Positions 44,701 through 52,756 are shown, numbered from the stretch's first letter. The stretch is DNA of 54,169 bases from Paenibacillus oceani (GCF_014705615.1 NZ_JACXJA010000057.1:1-54169), one strand, 5' to 3'. Notes: generated by a model from the sequence alone, not told the origin. Made by a program: numbers and translations.

Positions 44701-45785
44701 TACCATGTCCATTGGTGCCCGTTGTCGATATAGTTGGTCTGGGCGTTCGTCAGCGCCTCGTCGACTCTGAATTTATCCCCCATCATGGCAGCCACGCTCG
44801 CGACTTGCGTCCAGGGAAACTCGTTCCGCTCATGCCGGTACATCCAGGCGGGCTGAGCTGCATTGAAGTGCGCGTACAGCTCACGCGACCGCTCGGCTTG
44901 AGGTGAGATGACCCCGTAACGCGTCGGGAACAGCTCGCTCACTGCATCGCCGTAAAAGACAGACCAGTCCGCCGCTCGTATACGGTTTGGCGTAAAATAA
45001 AAGTAGTACTCTCTCTCGGCCTGCCTGTACATGCTCTCAACGCCGGCGAACGACAAGTTCATCAAATATCGGTAGCGCGCTGCCGCCTCTTCGTCCTGGA
45101 ACACTTGCTCCTCCAGCCACACCATCGTCTCCAGGCTTTGGTAGACAAGCGCGTTGTCCTGCAAATATTTCGTAAAATGACCTTCCTGGTTTTTGGCAAA
45201 GCTCAGGCCGTCCGGCTGCATCGTAAACAGCGCCGACTCCAAAGCCAGCTCGATATCTGCCTTGTGCTGCTGCAAATAGGCGGTGTCCTGGCTAACCTCG
45301 ACATATTTCTTGAGCGCCAGCACGAAGGAGGACCCGCGGGAATCCGAGGCGGAATAGTCGTTGAACGTCCATTGCTCATCCAGATTCGCACTGTTGACAT
45401 AATAGACGTAAACCGTGCCCGTGACGCCGTGCGTGTCGGGCGTCCGGTTCAAGTGGCGGAAGTACCAGTCGAACCATTTCTTCGCCGCCGCCATATGGTC
45501 CGCGGACGGGTGCTCCAGCATGCCGATCACGGATAGATTGGAGAAATACGGATCGATCTTATGGCCTTTTTGGCCGGTATCGGGATTCGTGGTGAGCTGG
45601 TTTTTGTTCATCACGATGGCGCCGTCGGACGGTTTGCCTTCGTTTTGGATCTGTTGGTCGGCAATCCAGCTCGCTTCCGTTTCGATAATGCCGGAATAGT
45701 CGATGGCCGCTTCAGACCTGAGCGCAAAAACGAACAAACACAGCACAGGCAGCGACAGCGCCGCAATCCATTTTTTCATCCGCAT
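41754..45785 (-). CDS. secreted multidomain protein: six-hairpin-like, F5/8C repeats, SGNH-type esterase
   Basis: A 1343-residue exported protein. Signal peptide residues 1-27. Residues about 28-385 are helical and resemble a six-hairpin glycosidase barrel (YFSNLSVIGMLEHP; NDYSASDSRGSSF; MVWLEEQVFQDEE), family uncertain. F5/8-type-C carbohydrate-binding modules lie at about 390-510, 515-640, 770-920 and 925-1060; a copper amine oxidase N-like domain lies at about 645-765. Residues about 1090-1335 are a sialate O-acetylesterase-type SGNH domain: IGQSNMNG (Ser), WLQGEGD and DGTHFD (Asp, His). It may deacetylate and trim a decorated glycan outside the cell. AGGAG is six bases before the ATG. Confidence 0.8.
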   Translation of the reverse strand: MRMKKWIAALSLPVLCLFVFALRSEAAIDYSGIIETEASWIADQQIQNEGKPSDGAIVMNKNQLTTNPDTGQKGHKIDPYFSNLSVIGMLEHPSADHMAAAKKWFDWYFRHLNRTPDTHGVTGTVYVYYVNSANLDEQWTFNDYSASDSRGSSFVLALKKYVEVSQDTAYLQQHKADIELALESALFTMQPDGLSFAKNQEGHFTKYLQDNALVYQSLETMVWLEEQVFQDEEAAARYRYLMNLSFAGVESMYRQAEREYYFYFTPNRIRAADWSVFYGDAVSELFPTRYGVISPQAERSRELYAHFNAAQPAWMYRHERNEFPWTQVASVAAMMGDKFRVDEALTNAQTNYIDNGHQWTWYIYEASNMVTAAKTIRDQTNLALRRPISASTDVLHAGLAVDGDMNGGWQGASSAEDWLEIDLGANKTFNRLVLKWGSAYAASYKVRISDDGSQFADIYTQTAGDGGTDDIALSSAVTGRYVRLLIYHDFPEPTAIVKEIELYHEAVNAAGGQTVSASSQESGASLLTDGNPSTAWTSDYGAAHWLKLDLGNIQAFHKVKLDWVYGQEAEQVRVLVSDDDISYTEAAPLSEVEGWTQEITLGAASGRYVLLELTKSANPGAVALFEIRVLDGENPVERAPQAYTVLISGSVIDGAILRPGEDDFIGSADLYVPVEKVARATGWTFAQDNGGQTITLTRGDRTIGLAVGSSSLIADGNPIALAAPTAVRNGRVEVPLQGYAAAARLLVEWSDDSLSVLVKTQRDPSKINLALGKLATVSNPPSANTAVLTDGVKTVSKIAETWNVRAGYSLALDLGQAVAFNTFKAYEYSFQRARGAILEYSLDGASWTLLKNAPASELLSPDMESKNHYSGTIRFQTVNARYIRLTVQSIVDPDPSKIVGYIEEVEVYNRPAGDGEDESHGNVAYRRPASTSFAFAAGDMGVTKVTDGDLTTKLANPASENETESCVQIDLQAAATFNKVVVFQELQRIKKYRVLVSLDSTNWMAVAAGEGIGNQKELLFAPVTARYIRLELAEAEPGIRIREIQAFNESDLVTYPDGPPPPLQAIPVLPAPQTVASVTYSKEDFHIYLFIGQSNMNGRDLIPFADQVVIDHAYLLNAADQWEYAQPYALPGSKADVQGFNRYSSVDTGTYNGMNPSLSFARAVTESVYATSGASIGIVSNARGGTSVRQWQKASGEQLYEEAVRRTQEAMQQGTLKAIFWLQGEGDAGTSNYLELLERVATGIRSELGIYAPDVPFIASQNPPGYDVNNERIQRIGEYVPNSDWISSAGTSTIDGTHFDAESERLLGIRYAVKALQAVYGMSLNETQLMQAIYGTEAGAPQP

Positions 45786-45805
45786 CTTTCACTCCTCGTC
45801 GGACT

Positions 45806-47143
45806 TTATTTGCCATCCGCCTCGATTTTTTTGATCAGGTTTTCTTCCGCTTCCCGCAGCGCCGTATTGACATCCTTTTTGCCTGTCGCCACCTGGGCGA
45901 ATACGCCGGTGTTCAGGATGGAGGAGGCGTCTGCGTAATATTTGCTCTGCGGGGAAGGTGCCGCAGTCCTGACGGGAATCATCGCAGCGACGTTTTTCCC
46001 CGTATACATCGGTGCATCCTGACCGAACGCCTTGCGCACCGCATCGCTTTGCAAGAGAGATACGAAGCTTCCTTCTCGAGATTTCTGCATATGAAACGGT
46101 TCCGACGACAGGAAGGAGAGAACCTCGAACGCCTGATCCCTCACCTTGCTGTTGACGGAAATAAACAGGTAAACCGGATACACTTGCGGCTCTACGCCCG
46201 GCAGCTGTGACAACGACGGGAATTTGGCGATGTTCCAGTTCATTCCTGCAAGCTCCGTTTCGGTGTGCATCGTGCTGACCGGCAACCACATCGCCGCCGA
46301 CCGTTCCTTGATGAACAGATCCCGCTGCCCGCCGACAGATAATTGCTTCGTATCGAGATCGTATCCGGGAAGCTGATAAAACCGGATCATATTATCCATC
46401 ATCGTTTTGACCTGGCTCGTATTGATCGTTGCTTTCTTCGTCGACGGATCGACCAGATTAAGCGACAGCTGATTGCGCAGCATGTAGTGGTTGGGCGACA
46501 TCGTCAGGCCGTAATACTGGCGGTCGCCGTCTCGCCGGGCCAGTTTTTTTGCCGTCTCGTATAGTTCGTCCCATGTCATCTTGTCGGTCGGATAAGGTAC
46601 GCCGAACTTGTCGAACAAATCGGCGTTGTAATAAAGCGGGGCCGGAAGCGTGTACATCGGAAGCCCGTAGATGGCGCCATTGCCCATCTGCTTGATCATG
46701 TCGATGCTTGAACCCTCGAAGCGGCCCAAATCGAATTTGTTTTTGTCGATCAAGGGAGTCAAATCCGTCTGATAAGCGCTGTTCAGAATCGTAAATGTCC
46801 GGCCGACAGAGCTGACAATCACATCGATTCTTTGATTTGCCGCCGCCAGCTTCTCCAGCGATCCGGCGGAAGTTGGTACAAATACGGGCGTAACATGCGG
46901 AAACTTCTTCTGAATGTGCTGCCCGTATTCCTTCATAAAATAATCGTCCTTGTCCCAATCTGCGCTTGTGTTGTAAAAGTAAAGCTCAACCGGATCCTTC
47001 GCCTGCTCCTGCGGCTTGCCCCCGGCTTCGGATTCGCTGCCCGCGTCCCTTCCCCACGGGCCTCCCGCACACCCGGTCAACGCCAAAATCAGCGCCGCCC
47101 CCAATAAAGCACGCTTCTTCATCTCTCCGCGCACACGTTGCAC
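45806..47143 (-). CDS. orphan extracellular solute-binding lipoprotein (family 1)
   Basis: A 445-residue lipoprotein with lipobox ALTGC at about residues 21-25. The GTG start is preceded by AGGAGG at eight bases; ATG at 47122 lacks good spacing. The body has IQKKFPHV, IDVIVSSVG, LFDKFGVPYPTDKMTWDELY and a C-terminal TALREAEENLIKKIEA helix, making it a paralogue of the SBP at 4051-5409. No permease or ATPase follows; the next genes are the 1343-residue esterase protein (20-bp gap) and the oxidoreductase. It probably binds the sugar produced by those enzymes, using permeases encoded elsewhere or serving only as a sensor. Confidence 0.88.
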   Translation of the reverse strand: MQRVRGEMKKRALLGAALILALTGCAGGPWGRDAGSESEAGGKPQEQAKDPVELYFYNTSADWDKDDYFMKEYGQHIQKKFPHVTPVFVPTSAGSLEKLAAANQRIDVIVSSVGRTFTILNSAYQTDLTPLIDKNKFDLGRFEGSSIDMIKQMGNGAIYGLPMYTLPAPLYYNADLFDKFGVPYPTDKMTWDELYETAKKLARRDGDRQYYGLTMSPNHYMLRNQLSLNLVDPSTKKATINTSQVKTMMDNMIRFYQLPGYDLDTKQLSVGGQRDLFIKERSAAMWLPVSTMHTETELAGMNWNIAKFPSLSQLPGVEPQVYPVYLFISVNSKVRDQAFEVLSFLSSEPFHMQKSREGSFVSLLQSDAVRKAFGQDAPMYTGKNVAAMIPVRTAAPSPQSKYYADASSILNTGVFAQVATGKKDVNTALREAEENLIKKIEADGK

Positions 47144-47278
47144 TGCGTACCCCTCCTGTCGATAATAGCCTTCTACAACAACTTATCACGAATCGAAAAG
47201 TGCCTCCCCTGCGTGCTTGGTTTGCTGGTGCTCCGATTTATCTGCAATTGGTTTCTTGTGCATAATCGACTTCAAATA

Positions 47279-47374
47279 CAAAAGAACCTTCAAAACCACC
47301 AAACAAGAAACAGCAACGAAATAACGGACGTGCCGTTTCGTTGAAGCTCCTAAGCGGTAGAAGAAGGTTCTTTT
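47279..47374 (-). terminator. long-range stem after the AraC gene
   Basis: AAAGAACCTTC (47281-47291) pairs with GAAGGTTCTTT (47363-47373) across a 71-nt loop that has its own AACGAAA/TTTCGTT stem. It sits just after the AraC stop on the minus strand. Could be a terminator or a structured spacer between AraC and the SBP operon. Confidence 0.4.
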
Positions 47375-47389
47375 CGGTAAAGAGTCCTT

Positions 47390-48220
47390 TCATTGAAACA
47401 ATCTGCGGAAATGCTCCGGCGTGACGCCCACCATTTGTTTGAAATTGCGGGAAAAATGCGCGGGCTGATGAAATCCGACCTCATAGCATACATCGGTTAC
47501 GGAGCGGTTTCCGTCCATCAAAAACAGCAGCTTTGCTTTATTGATCCGGCATTTATTGACATATTCAAATATGGTCAAGCCTGTCGCTTCCTTAAACAAT
47601 TTGACCAAATAAAATTTGTTGATGTACAGATGATCCGCTATCCGGTCAAGCGTAAGCTCATTCATATAGTTCGTCTCGATATACTGGATGAGCTGATGAA
47701 CCCGCTGCGCTTTCAAGTCAGTCGCATCCACCAGTCTTCCGGGCCCTTCCGCCCAGCAGTCGTAGATGAACAGCAGCAAATCCTGAAACGCCGTCCGCAG
47801 CCGATGAAAGGGCACAAGACCCGGCTTTCCGTGGAACCGGCTCATGCGCAGCAGGATATCCTCCGCATCCGCTCTCTGGCTTTCGGACAAGCTCCAGCGG
47901 CAATAATTCGAGTCGCGAAACGGCTTCAGCCAATCGATCGCATCCTCCTGCTGGAGCAGGGGGCGCACATACGCGCCGTCGAACCGGACCATCGTTCTCG
48001 AGCACGCCTCCTTCATCAGCGAGCCGTGGCGGCTAAGCCCGTTCACAATAATCAGATCGCCCGGAGACAGTTCCATCGATTCGCCCTCGACGTAATACTC
48101 GCAGCTCCCGCCATGAAAATAAAAAATTTCATATTCGGTATGACTGTGCAAATATGGCTTGCGCCTGTAATTGCAGCGTTGATATACGAAATAATCCATT
48201 AGCGTTTCTGCGGAGCTCAT
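47390..48220 (-). CDS. AraC-family transcriptional regulator
   Basis: A 276-residue regulator. The cupin sensor is at residues about 15-95 (HSHTEYEIFYFHGGSCEYYVEG; GDLIIVNGLSRHGS) and two helix-turn-helix motifs are in the C-terminal 100 residues (LDRIADHLYINKFYLVKLFK and VTDVCYEVGFHQPAHFSRNF). AAGGAGGTG precedes the ATG at a good distance. It is upstream of, and on the same strand as, the SBP-esterase-oxidoreductase operon, its likely target. Confidence 0.88.
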   Translation of the reverse strand: MSSAETLMDYFVYQRCNYRRKPYLHSHTEYEIFYFHGGSCEYYVEGESMELSPGDLIIVNGLSRHGSLMKEACSRTMVRFDGAYVRPLLQQEDAIDWLKPFRDSNYCRWSLSESQRADAEDILLRMSRFHGKPGLVPFHRLRTAFQDLLLFIYDCWAEGPGRLVDATDLKAQRVHQLIQYIETNYMNELTLDRIADHLYINKFYLVKLFKEATGLTIFEYVNKCRINKAKLLFLMDGNRSVTDVCYEVGFHQPAHFSRNFKQMVGVTPEHFRRLFQ

Positions 48221-48480
48221 CGTCCACCTCCTTGCCTTATTCCGTACATTTTACTCCGGTTTCCCTCGTTTGTAAACGCTTCAGAATTGGTGTAAAAATT
48301 GCCGACCGGGGAAAAGACCGGCTTTGCCCACCACTCCAATAGGCTCGGCGTCGAGGTGCGGCGACGGCTCCGCTTCGGCATATACGGCCAGCTTGTCTTC
48401 GAAACGCGCCTTGGCGGTAGCCGCGTGCGGTCCTCACGGATGGTTCATCAGCTAGCTATGCCTAGCTTGGCTAGGCGCGC

Positions 48481-48734
48481 AACGAACACAGCGGACGTTT
48501 TTGTGGTGAATTTCGATCCATTTCATTTCTAACGGACATGGATGCAACGATTTGATGAGAAGTGTCACTTGTGGAGGTGGTTCGAAGCAAATAAGCGCTG
48601 TGGTGACCGTTACAATTTAAAAAAACTGTTTTTTAGCAAAATAACATCCGCCATGTCCGTTAGATCAAGCAAGGTTTAGCGTAGATTCCGGATTCATCTT
48701 CGCTTTAACACGGTGTAGAACTTATACACTCTGA
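48481..48734 (+). repeat. interspersed intergenic repeat, copy B (CTAACGGACA family)
   Basis: Same orientation as copy A (9160-9409) on this strand, and similar along the whole length with scattered substitutions and small indels. The inverted ends CTAACGGACATGG and CCATGTCCGTTAG are both kept. Conserved ends with a more variable interior fit either a mobile element or selection on paired ends. Confidence 0.75.
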
Positions 48735-48740
48735 TCTGTT

Positions 48741-48788
48741 AAAAAAGAGGCTTTCTCCCCCGGTCTCTCAAGACCTAGGGAGAAAGCC
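48741..48788 (-). terminator. terminator of the GntR-SBP fusion gene
   Basis: GGCTTTCTCCC and GGGAGAAAGCC form an 11-bp perfect stem with a nested GGTCT/AGACC; followed by TTTTTT on the minus strand. Confidence 0.8.
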
Positions 48789-48826
48789 CCTTCGTAATAT
48801 CTATACAGCCGGCCGTCTTCCGCCAT

Positions 48827-50254
48827 CTAGGACTTCTCGTCAATCCGCTGATTGATCCGTTCATCGATACGGCGGGCTACGTTCTCCGCTGTCTCCATAT
48901 TCGCCCACAACATATGTAGCTCTTCATGGAAGATCACGTTCGACTCGTTCGACAGCCCCACCTCGTAGTGGGAATAGCTGTATTTCAGCGAGTCGATGAA
49001 CACATTGTAATGCTCCGGATGAATGGCCGGGTCGAGCAGCGTGTCGTCTTCCGCCACCGAACGGAGCACCGGAATCGTGCAGCCGGTCTGCTTCAGCAGC
49101 GTCTGCGCTTCTTCGCCGACGAAAAAGTCGACAAAGCTTTGCGCCACTTTGACCTTCTCGGAATATTTGTTAATGCCGAGCGATCCGGCGAGCAGAAGCG
49201 TTGCTTTCTCTTTATTTTTCGGTACGGGCAGCACGTCCCAATTCAGATCCATCCCGCGGAACTCGTTCATGAAATAATAAGTGGACAGCATCATCGCGCA
49301 CTTCTCCCGCTTGAACAAATGCTCGGCGAGGTAGGAGCGGGACGTCGAGTAGATCGGCGACACTTGATGCTTGTAGATCAAATCGTTGCAATATTGCAGC
49401 GCTTCGATATTCGTTTCGGTCGCAAAGGCGGAACGTCCATCCGGCGATACGAACGCGCCTCCGTTTTGCAAAATGAAGGCAGGCCAGCGGTTCATCGACG
49501 AAGAGAAACAGAATCCGTACTCGTCGACCATCCCGTCTTCATTAGGCTCGGCGGTGCATTTCTTCGCTACCTCCAGCAGGTCGTCCCAGGTGCTTACCGG
49601 ATCTTCTCCCGTAATCCCGGATTCCTTAAACCGGTCTTTGTTATAACAAATAACGATCGGAGAGAAATGGATCGGCACCGCCATCAGCGTATCGTCGACC
49701 GTAAACAGCTCAAACAGCTTCGAATAACTGTCCTCGTCCGGCAGCAGCTTCGGAGGCTGGTAAGGCTCCATCACGTTCAGCTTGTCCTGTTCCATCAAGT
49801 GGCGGAAGTGGTGGTCGGAAATAAAGAACAGATCCGGACCTGTCCCTCTCTCGATCCGGTCGGCAAGCCGGGTCGGATAATCCTCGGCAGGCAGGATGAC
49901 CAGGTCGACCTTGACGTACGGGTGGCTCTTCTCGTACCGCTCGATAATCGTATGCAGCACATCCTGCTCGTACGACTGCGAGAACCAGGTCAACGTGATC
50001 GTCTGACGGACGATCTCCTCGACCGGAGGTTTGACCCGGTTGCCTTTACCCGCTATTTTCTCGATCAGCCCTTCGTCCACCAGCTGAGCCAGCACCTTAC
50101 GCACCGAGACCCGACTTATCTTGTACTTCTCGCTAAGCGTATTCTCGGGCAGAATAAATTCGCCCGGCTTCAGGCTGCCGCTCAATATTTCATTTTTCAA
50201 CTCGGTCAAAAAATGATTGTAACGCTCTTGAAAGAGGTTTCTTCTTCGCAGCAA
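48827..50254 (-). CDS. GntR winged-helix fused to a periplasmic-type solute-binding domain
   Basis: A roughly 475-residue cytoplasmic regulator. Residues about 8-75 are a GntR winged helix (LPENTLSEKYKISRVSVRKVLA; IAGKGNRV). Residues about 85-470 are a full type-1 SBP fold (VVNL-type YEKSHPYVKVDLVILPAEDY; DLFFISDHHF; ICYNKDRFKESGI; FVDFFVGEEAQTLLK). There is no signal peptide, lipobox or membrane segment, so the SBP fold is used inside the cell as the sensor. TTG at 50254 has GGAG nine bases upstream; TTG at 50269 is an alternative. It has its own promoter with tandem TTACATG sites, so autoregulation is likely. Ligand unknown. Confidence 0.85.
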   Translation of the reverse strand: MLRRRNLFQERYNHFLTELKNEILSGSLKPGEFILPENTLSEKYKISRVSVRKVLAQLVDEGLIEKIAGKGNRVKPPVEEIVRQTITLTWFSQSYEQDVLHTIIERYEKSHPYVKVDLVILPAEDYPTRLADRIERGTGPDLFFISDHHFRHLMEQDKLNVMEPYQPPKLLPDEDSYSKLFELFTVDDTLMAVPIHFSPIVICYNKDRFKESGITGEDPVSTWDDLLEVAKKCTAEPNEDGMVDEYGFCFSSSMNRWPAFILQNGGAFVSPDGRSAFATETNIEALQYCNDLIYKHQVSPIYSTSRSYLAEHLFKREKCAMMLSTYYFMNEFRGMDLNWDVLPVPKNKEKATLLLAGSLGINKYSEKVKVAQSFVDFFVGEEAQTLLKQTGCTIPVLRSVAEDDTLLDPAIHPEHYNVFIDSLKYSYSHYEVGLSNESNVIFHEELHMLWANMETAENVARRIDERINQRIDEKS

Positions 50255-50287
50255 TAGGTTCCGCTCCAATACATGTTCATTAGATCT

Positions 50288-50316
50288 ATTTTACATGACG
50301 TTACATGGTTTGTAAA
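50288..50316 (-). promoter_or_regulatory. promoter of the GntR-SBP gene with embedded tandem operator
   Basis: On the minus strand TTTACA (50311-50316) and TAAAAT (50288-50293) are 17 bp apart. The spacer region carries two TTACATG copies on the plus strand (50291-50297 and 50301-50307), 10 bp apart, one helical turn. A bound regulator would block RNA polymerase. Confidence 0.6.
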
Positions 50317-50324
50317 TTATCGCG

Positions 50325-51482
50325 CTAGACGAAGTTCAGTCCCGAGGGAAGCGGGAGCGGAACCGGAAACAATCGGTTGGCGGCTTCCGCCGCCGGACCG
50401 TGAACCGCGCTTTCGATCCGGACCGGATCGAACAGCAGCGAGATCAGCTCTTCAGGCTGCAGCTCCATGGAGACTCCGTCCCACTCGGCAAAATGACGGC
50501 CATCCTCGTTCGTAGAAAGCTGGAGCCGGGACAGCGCCGCTTCGTCCTTGCGCTTCAAATAAGACGTCAACTGCCTAAGCAGTTCTCCCGCATCGACGAT
50601 GGCAACGGTGCCCGTCAATTTGCCGGGTACCGCCGGGCATCCCGCTTCGGCGAGCACCGCCTCCATCCCGGCATCCTGCCACGGGACGGCGAATTGCAGC
50701 GACTCGGCGCCCTCGGCCCGCGCGCCGTACACGGCCAGTCTCACCGCCGCAGCGGCGTCGCCGGCCCACTCGATGACGCGAGGCTTGCCCAGCGGAGCGA
50801 TGTCCCCGGCGACGGCCAGAACGACGAAGGCAACCGGCGCACCGTCCCGCTCAGCTACCCATACGCGATGCTTCAGCTTCGAATTGCTGGCCGTTGGCTC
50901 GGCGTAGATCGCCGCCGCCAAATCCCAGATGCTCTGCTCGTATCCTACGTTCCGCGAGCGGGAAAGCTTGCGGAGCGCGAACCAGTCCGCGCGGTCGAAC
51001 GGGCGGTACGTCTCCTCCCCGTCCGTTGCTGCGGACAATTTGTCCAACGATTGCTGATCCGCGTTAAAAGAAGTGAGCGCCCCGAACTTCCGGCAGCCGA
51101 ACCGCTCGTAGATGCCCCGGTTCCCGGATACGAGAATGAGCGGGGCTTGCGCGCGGCGGCTGTGCTCCCGTATCATATCCAAAATCGTACCCACGTAACC
51201 TCTGCCCCGGTATTCCGGATCGGTGCATACGGCTCCGATCGAATAGACGTTAAGCTCGGCTTCCCCGATCCGGATGACCGAAGGCACGAAGCCGACGAAC
51301 GAGACGAGCTTGCCGTCTGCGAACGCTCCATAAGATTGCTGCAAGGCGGGCGAAAACGCATTCGGAAACGCGTCCCCCATTGATTTGTGCTCGGCATCGC
51401 GGAATACCCGATCGGCTAGCTCGGCCGCCGCTTCAAATTCGCCGGGACGGAGAAGTCGTATTTGTTCCTTGTTCATGTCCAT
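50325..51482 (-). CDS. GNAT acetyltransferase, Eis-like
   Basis: A roughly 385-residue protein of the Eis type: an N-terminal GNAT domain with the acetyl-CoA loop CTDPEYRGRGYVGTIL near residue 90, a second GNAT-like domain, and a C-terminal sterol-carrier-like region. Such proteins acetylate aminoglycosides, small amines or peptides; the substrate here is unknown. The ATG at 51482 follows a GGTGAT; the open frame extends four codons further to a GTG. It lies directly before the fusion regulator gene on the same strand, but that gene has its own promoter. Confidence 0.8.
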   Translation of the reverse strand: MDMNKEQIRLLRPGEFEAAAELADRVFRDAEHKSMGDAFPNAFSPALQQSYGAFADGKLVSFVGFVPSVIRIGEAELNVYSIGAVCTDPEYRGRGYVGTILDMIREHSRRAQAPLILVSGNRGIYERFGCRKFGALTSFNADQQSLDKLSAATDGEETYRPFDRADWFALRKLSRSRNVGYEQSIWDLAAAIYAEPTASNSKLKHRVWVAERDGAPVAFVVLAVAGDIAPLGKPRVIEWAGDAAAAVRLAVYGARAEGAESLQFAVPWQDAGMEAVLAEAGCPAVPGKLTGTVAIVDAGELLRQLTSYLKRKDEAALSRLQLSTNEDGRHFAEWDGVSMELQPEELISLLFDPVRIESAVHGPAAEAANRLFPVPLPLPSGLNFV

Positions 51483-51631
51483 TGTTCGGATCACCGTTCT
51501 TTTCTATCTAGTTTTTTGACTAGTATAGCAAAGAAACGGACGCTGCAGGTAGTAGTATATCGGTTTATTCGTTTTCGGAATCCGTTTCAATCCAGTCTCG
51601 CGCAAAAACGCCCCGCTCCTTTATAACAAAC

Positions 51632-51678
51632 AAAGACGCCTCCAGCACCACTAATGAAGTGGAGCTGAGAGCGCCTTT
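51632..51678 (-). terminator. terminator of the DeoR-ROK operon
   Basis: AAAGRCGCC..CAGC.CCACT arms pair over about 20 bp around an ATGA loop. It is 83 bp beyond the ROK stop on the minus strand. Confidence 0.65.
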
Positions 51679-51760
51679 CGTAAAAATCCGGATGGGAGCA
51701 GGGCTTGACCTTCCGCAATCGGCTTCGGCTGTGCTGCCGGCTTAGACCGCGGCCCTGCCG

Positions 51761-52729
51761 TTAGGCGCTCGCGCGCGCCTTTGCGAAGGCTCCGCTGCCG
51801 ACGACGCCCGCGTCGTCGTTCATTTCCGCCAGACGGATGACGAAGCGGCTCCGGTACATCGGCAAAATAAGCGGCATCAGAGCTTCCCGCATCGGAGCAA
51901 GCAGACGCTCGCCGGCGTTGGCCGCGCCTCCGCCGATGACGATCACGTCGGGACTCCACAGCGTTATCGCCCAGGCGAGACCTTTGGCCAGGCTTTGTCC
52001 GACGAACCGGAGCACATCCTGGGCGAGCGCGTCGCCTTCATCGTAGGCGCGTGAGATGTCCGCCGCCGTAATCTCGCTGCGGCGTTCGCCCGGGAACCAG
52101 TCGTTTAACAGGCTCGGTTCGCCTTGGTCCAGCCGCTCTCTGGCGATTCGGGCGATTCCTGTCGCCGATGCGATCGTCTCCAGGCAGCCCCGCATGCCGC
52201 AGCCGCACAAGGCGCTCTCGCCTTCGAACGGCACGTGGCCGAGCTCTCCGGCCAAAAATCCGCTGCCGTAATACAGCTCGCCCTTGTTCACCATAGCCGC
52301 AGCGATTCCGGTCCCGAGCGTAATTCCCATCACATGGTCGAACCCTCGCCCCGCTCCTCTGGCCGCTTCCCCGTACGTATACATCCGCACATCGTTATCG
52401 ATGAATACCGGGATGCCGCCGAGGATCACGCCGAGCTTGTCGCTGACCGGCACGTTCTCCCACTTCAGGTTGGCCGAAGACAGCGAGATGCCGCGGATCG
52501 GATCGACGAAGCCGGGATTTCCCATGCCTACCGCTCCCAGTTCGGAACGGCTTAGCCCTTGCTGACCGAGCAGTTCGTCGATCATCGAAGCGATCAGATT
52601 CAATACGTAGTCGGCTCCATTCGCCGCGCCCGTAGGCTTCTTGATTTTACGGAGCAAATTCAGTTGATCGTCCAGCAGTCCGCATACGATGTTCGTCCCG
52701 CCGATGTCGACTCCGATATAATGGCTCAT
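51761..52729 (-). CDS. ROK-family sugar kinase (glucokinase-like)
   Basis: A 322-residue cytoplasmic kinase. The phosphate-binding motif is VDIGGTNIVCGL at the N-terminus; GNPGFVDPIRG and ITLGTGIAAAMV follow; the zinc motif is CGCGMRGCLE near residue 175, complete. ROK kinases phosphorylate glucose, mannose, allose, fructose or N-acetyl sugars; it cannot be told which. GGAGG is seven bases before the ATG. It is cotranscribed with the DeoR repressor gene (27-bp gap), so its sugar or sugar phosphate is probably the inducer. Confidence 0.88.
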   Translation of the reverse strand: MSHYIGVDIGGTNIVCGLLDDQLNLLRKIKKPTGAANGADYVLNLIASMIDELLGQQGLSRSELGAVGMGNPGFVDPIRGISLSSANLKWENVPVSDKLGVILGGIPVFIDNDVRMYTYGEAARGAGRGFDHVMGITLGTGIAAAMVNKGELYYGSGFLAGELGHVPFEGESALCGCGMRGCLETIASATGIARIARERLDQGEPSLLNDWFPGERRSEITAADISRAYDEGDALAQDVLRFVGQSLAKGLAWAITLWSPDVIVIGGGAANAGERLLAPMREALMPLILPMYRSRFVIRLAEMNDDAGVVGSGAFAKARASA

Positions 52730-52756
52730 AAGGACTCCTCCAGAGAAAATGAATGA

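Larger units (their letters stand above)
48221..48826. other. 606-bp region between the AraC gene and the GntR-SBP fusion gene
   Basis: It contains repeat copy B (48481-48734), the terminator at 48741-48788 and, at 48284-48433, a short GC-rich stretch open in more than one frame without a start. No intact gene is seen. Confidence 0.55.

Noticed and set aside
48284-48433. GC-rich stretch that reads protein-like on the minus strand (HAATAKARFEDKLAVYAEAE)
   Set aside because: No start codon or ribosome binding site, and it is open in two other frames too, as expected by chance at this GC. It may be a relic, but I cannot support it as a feature.
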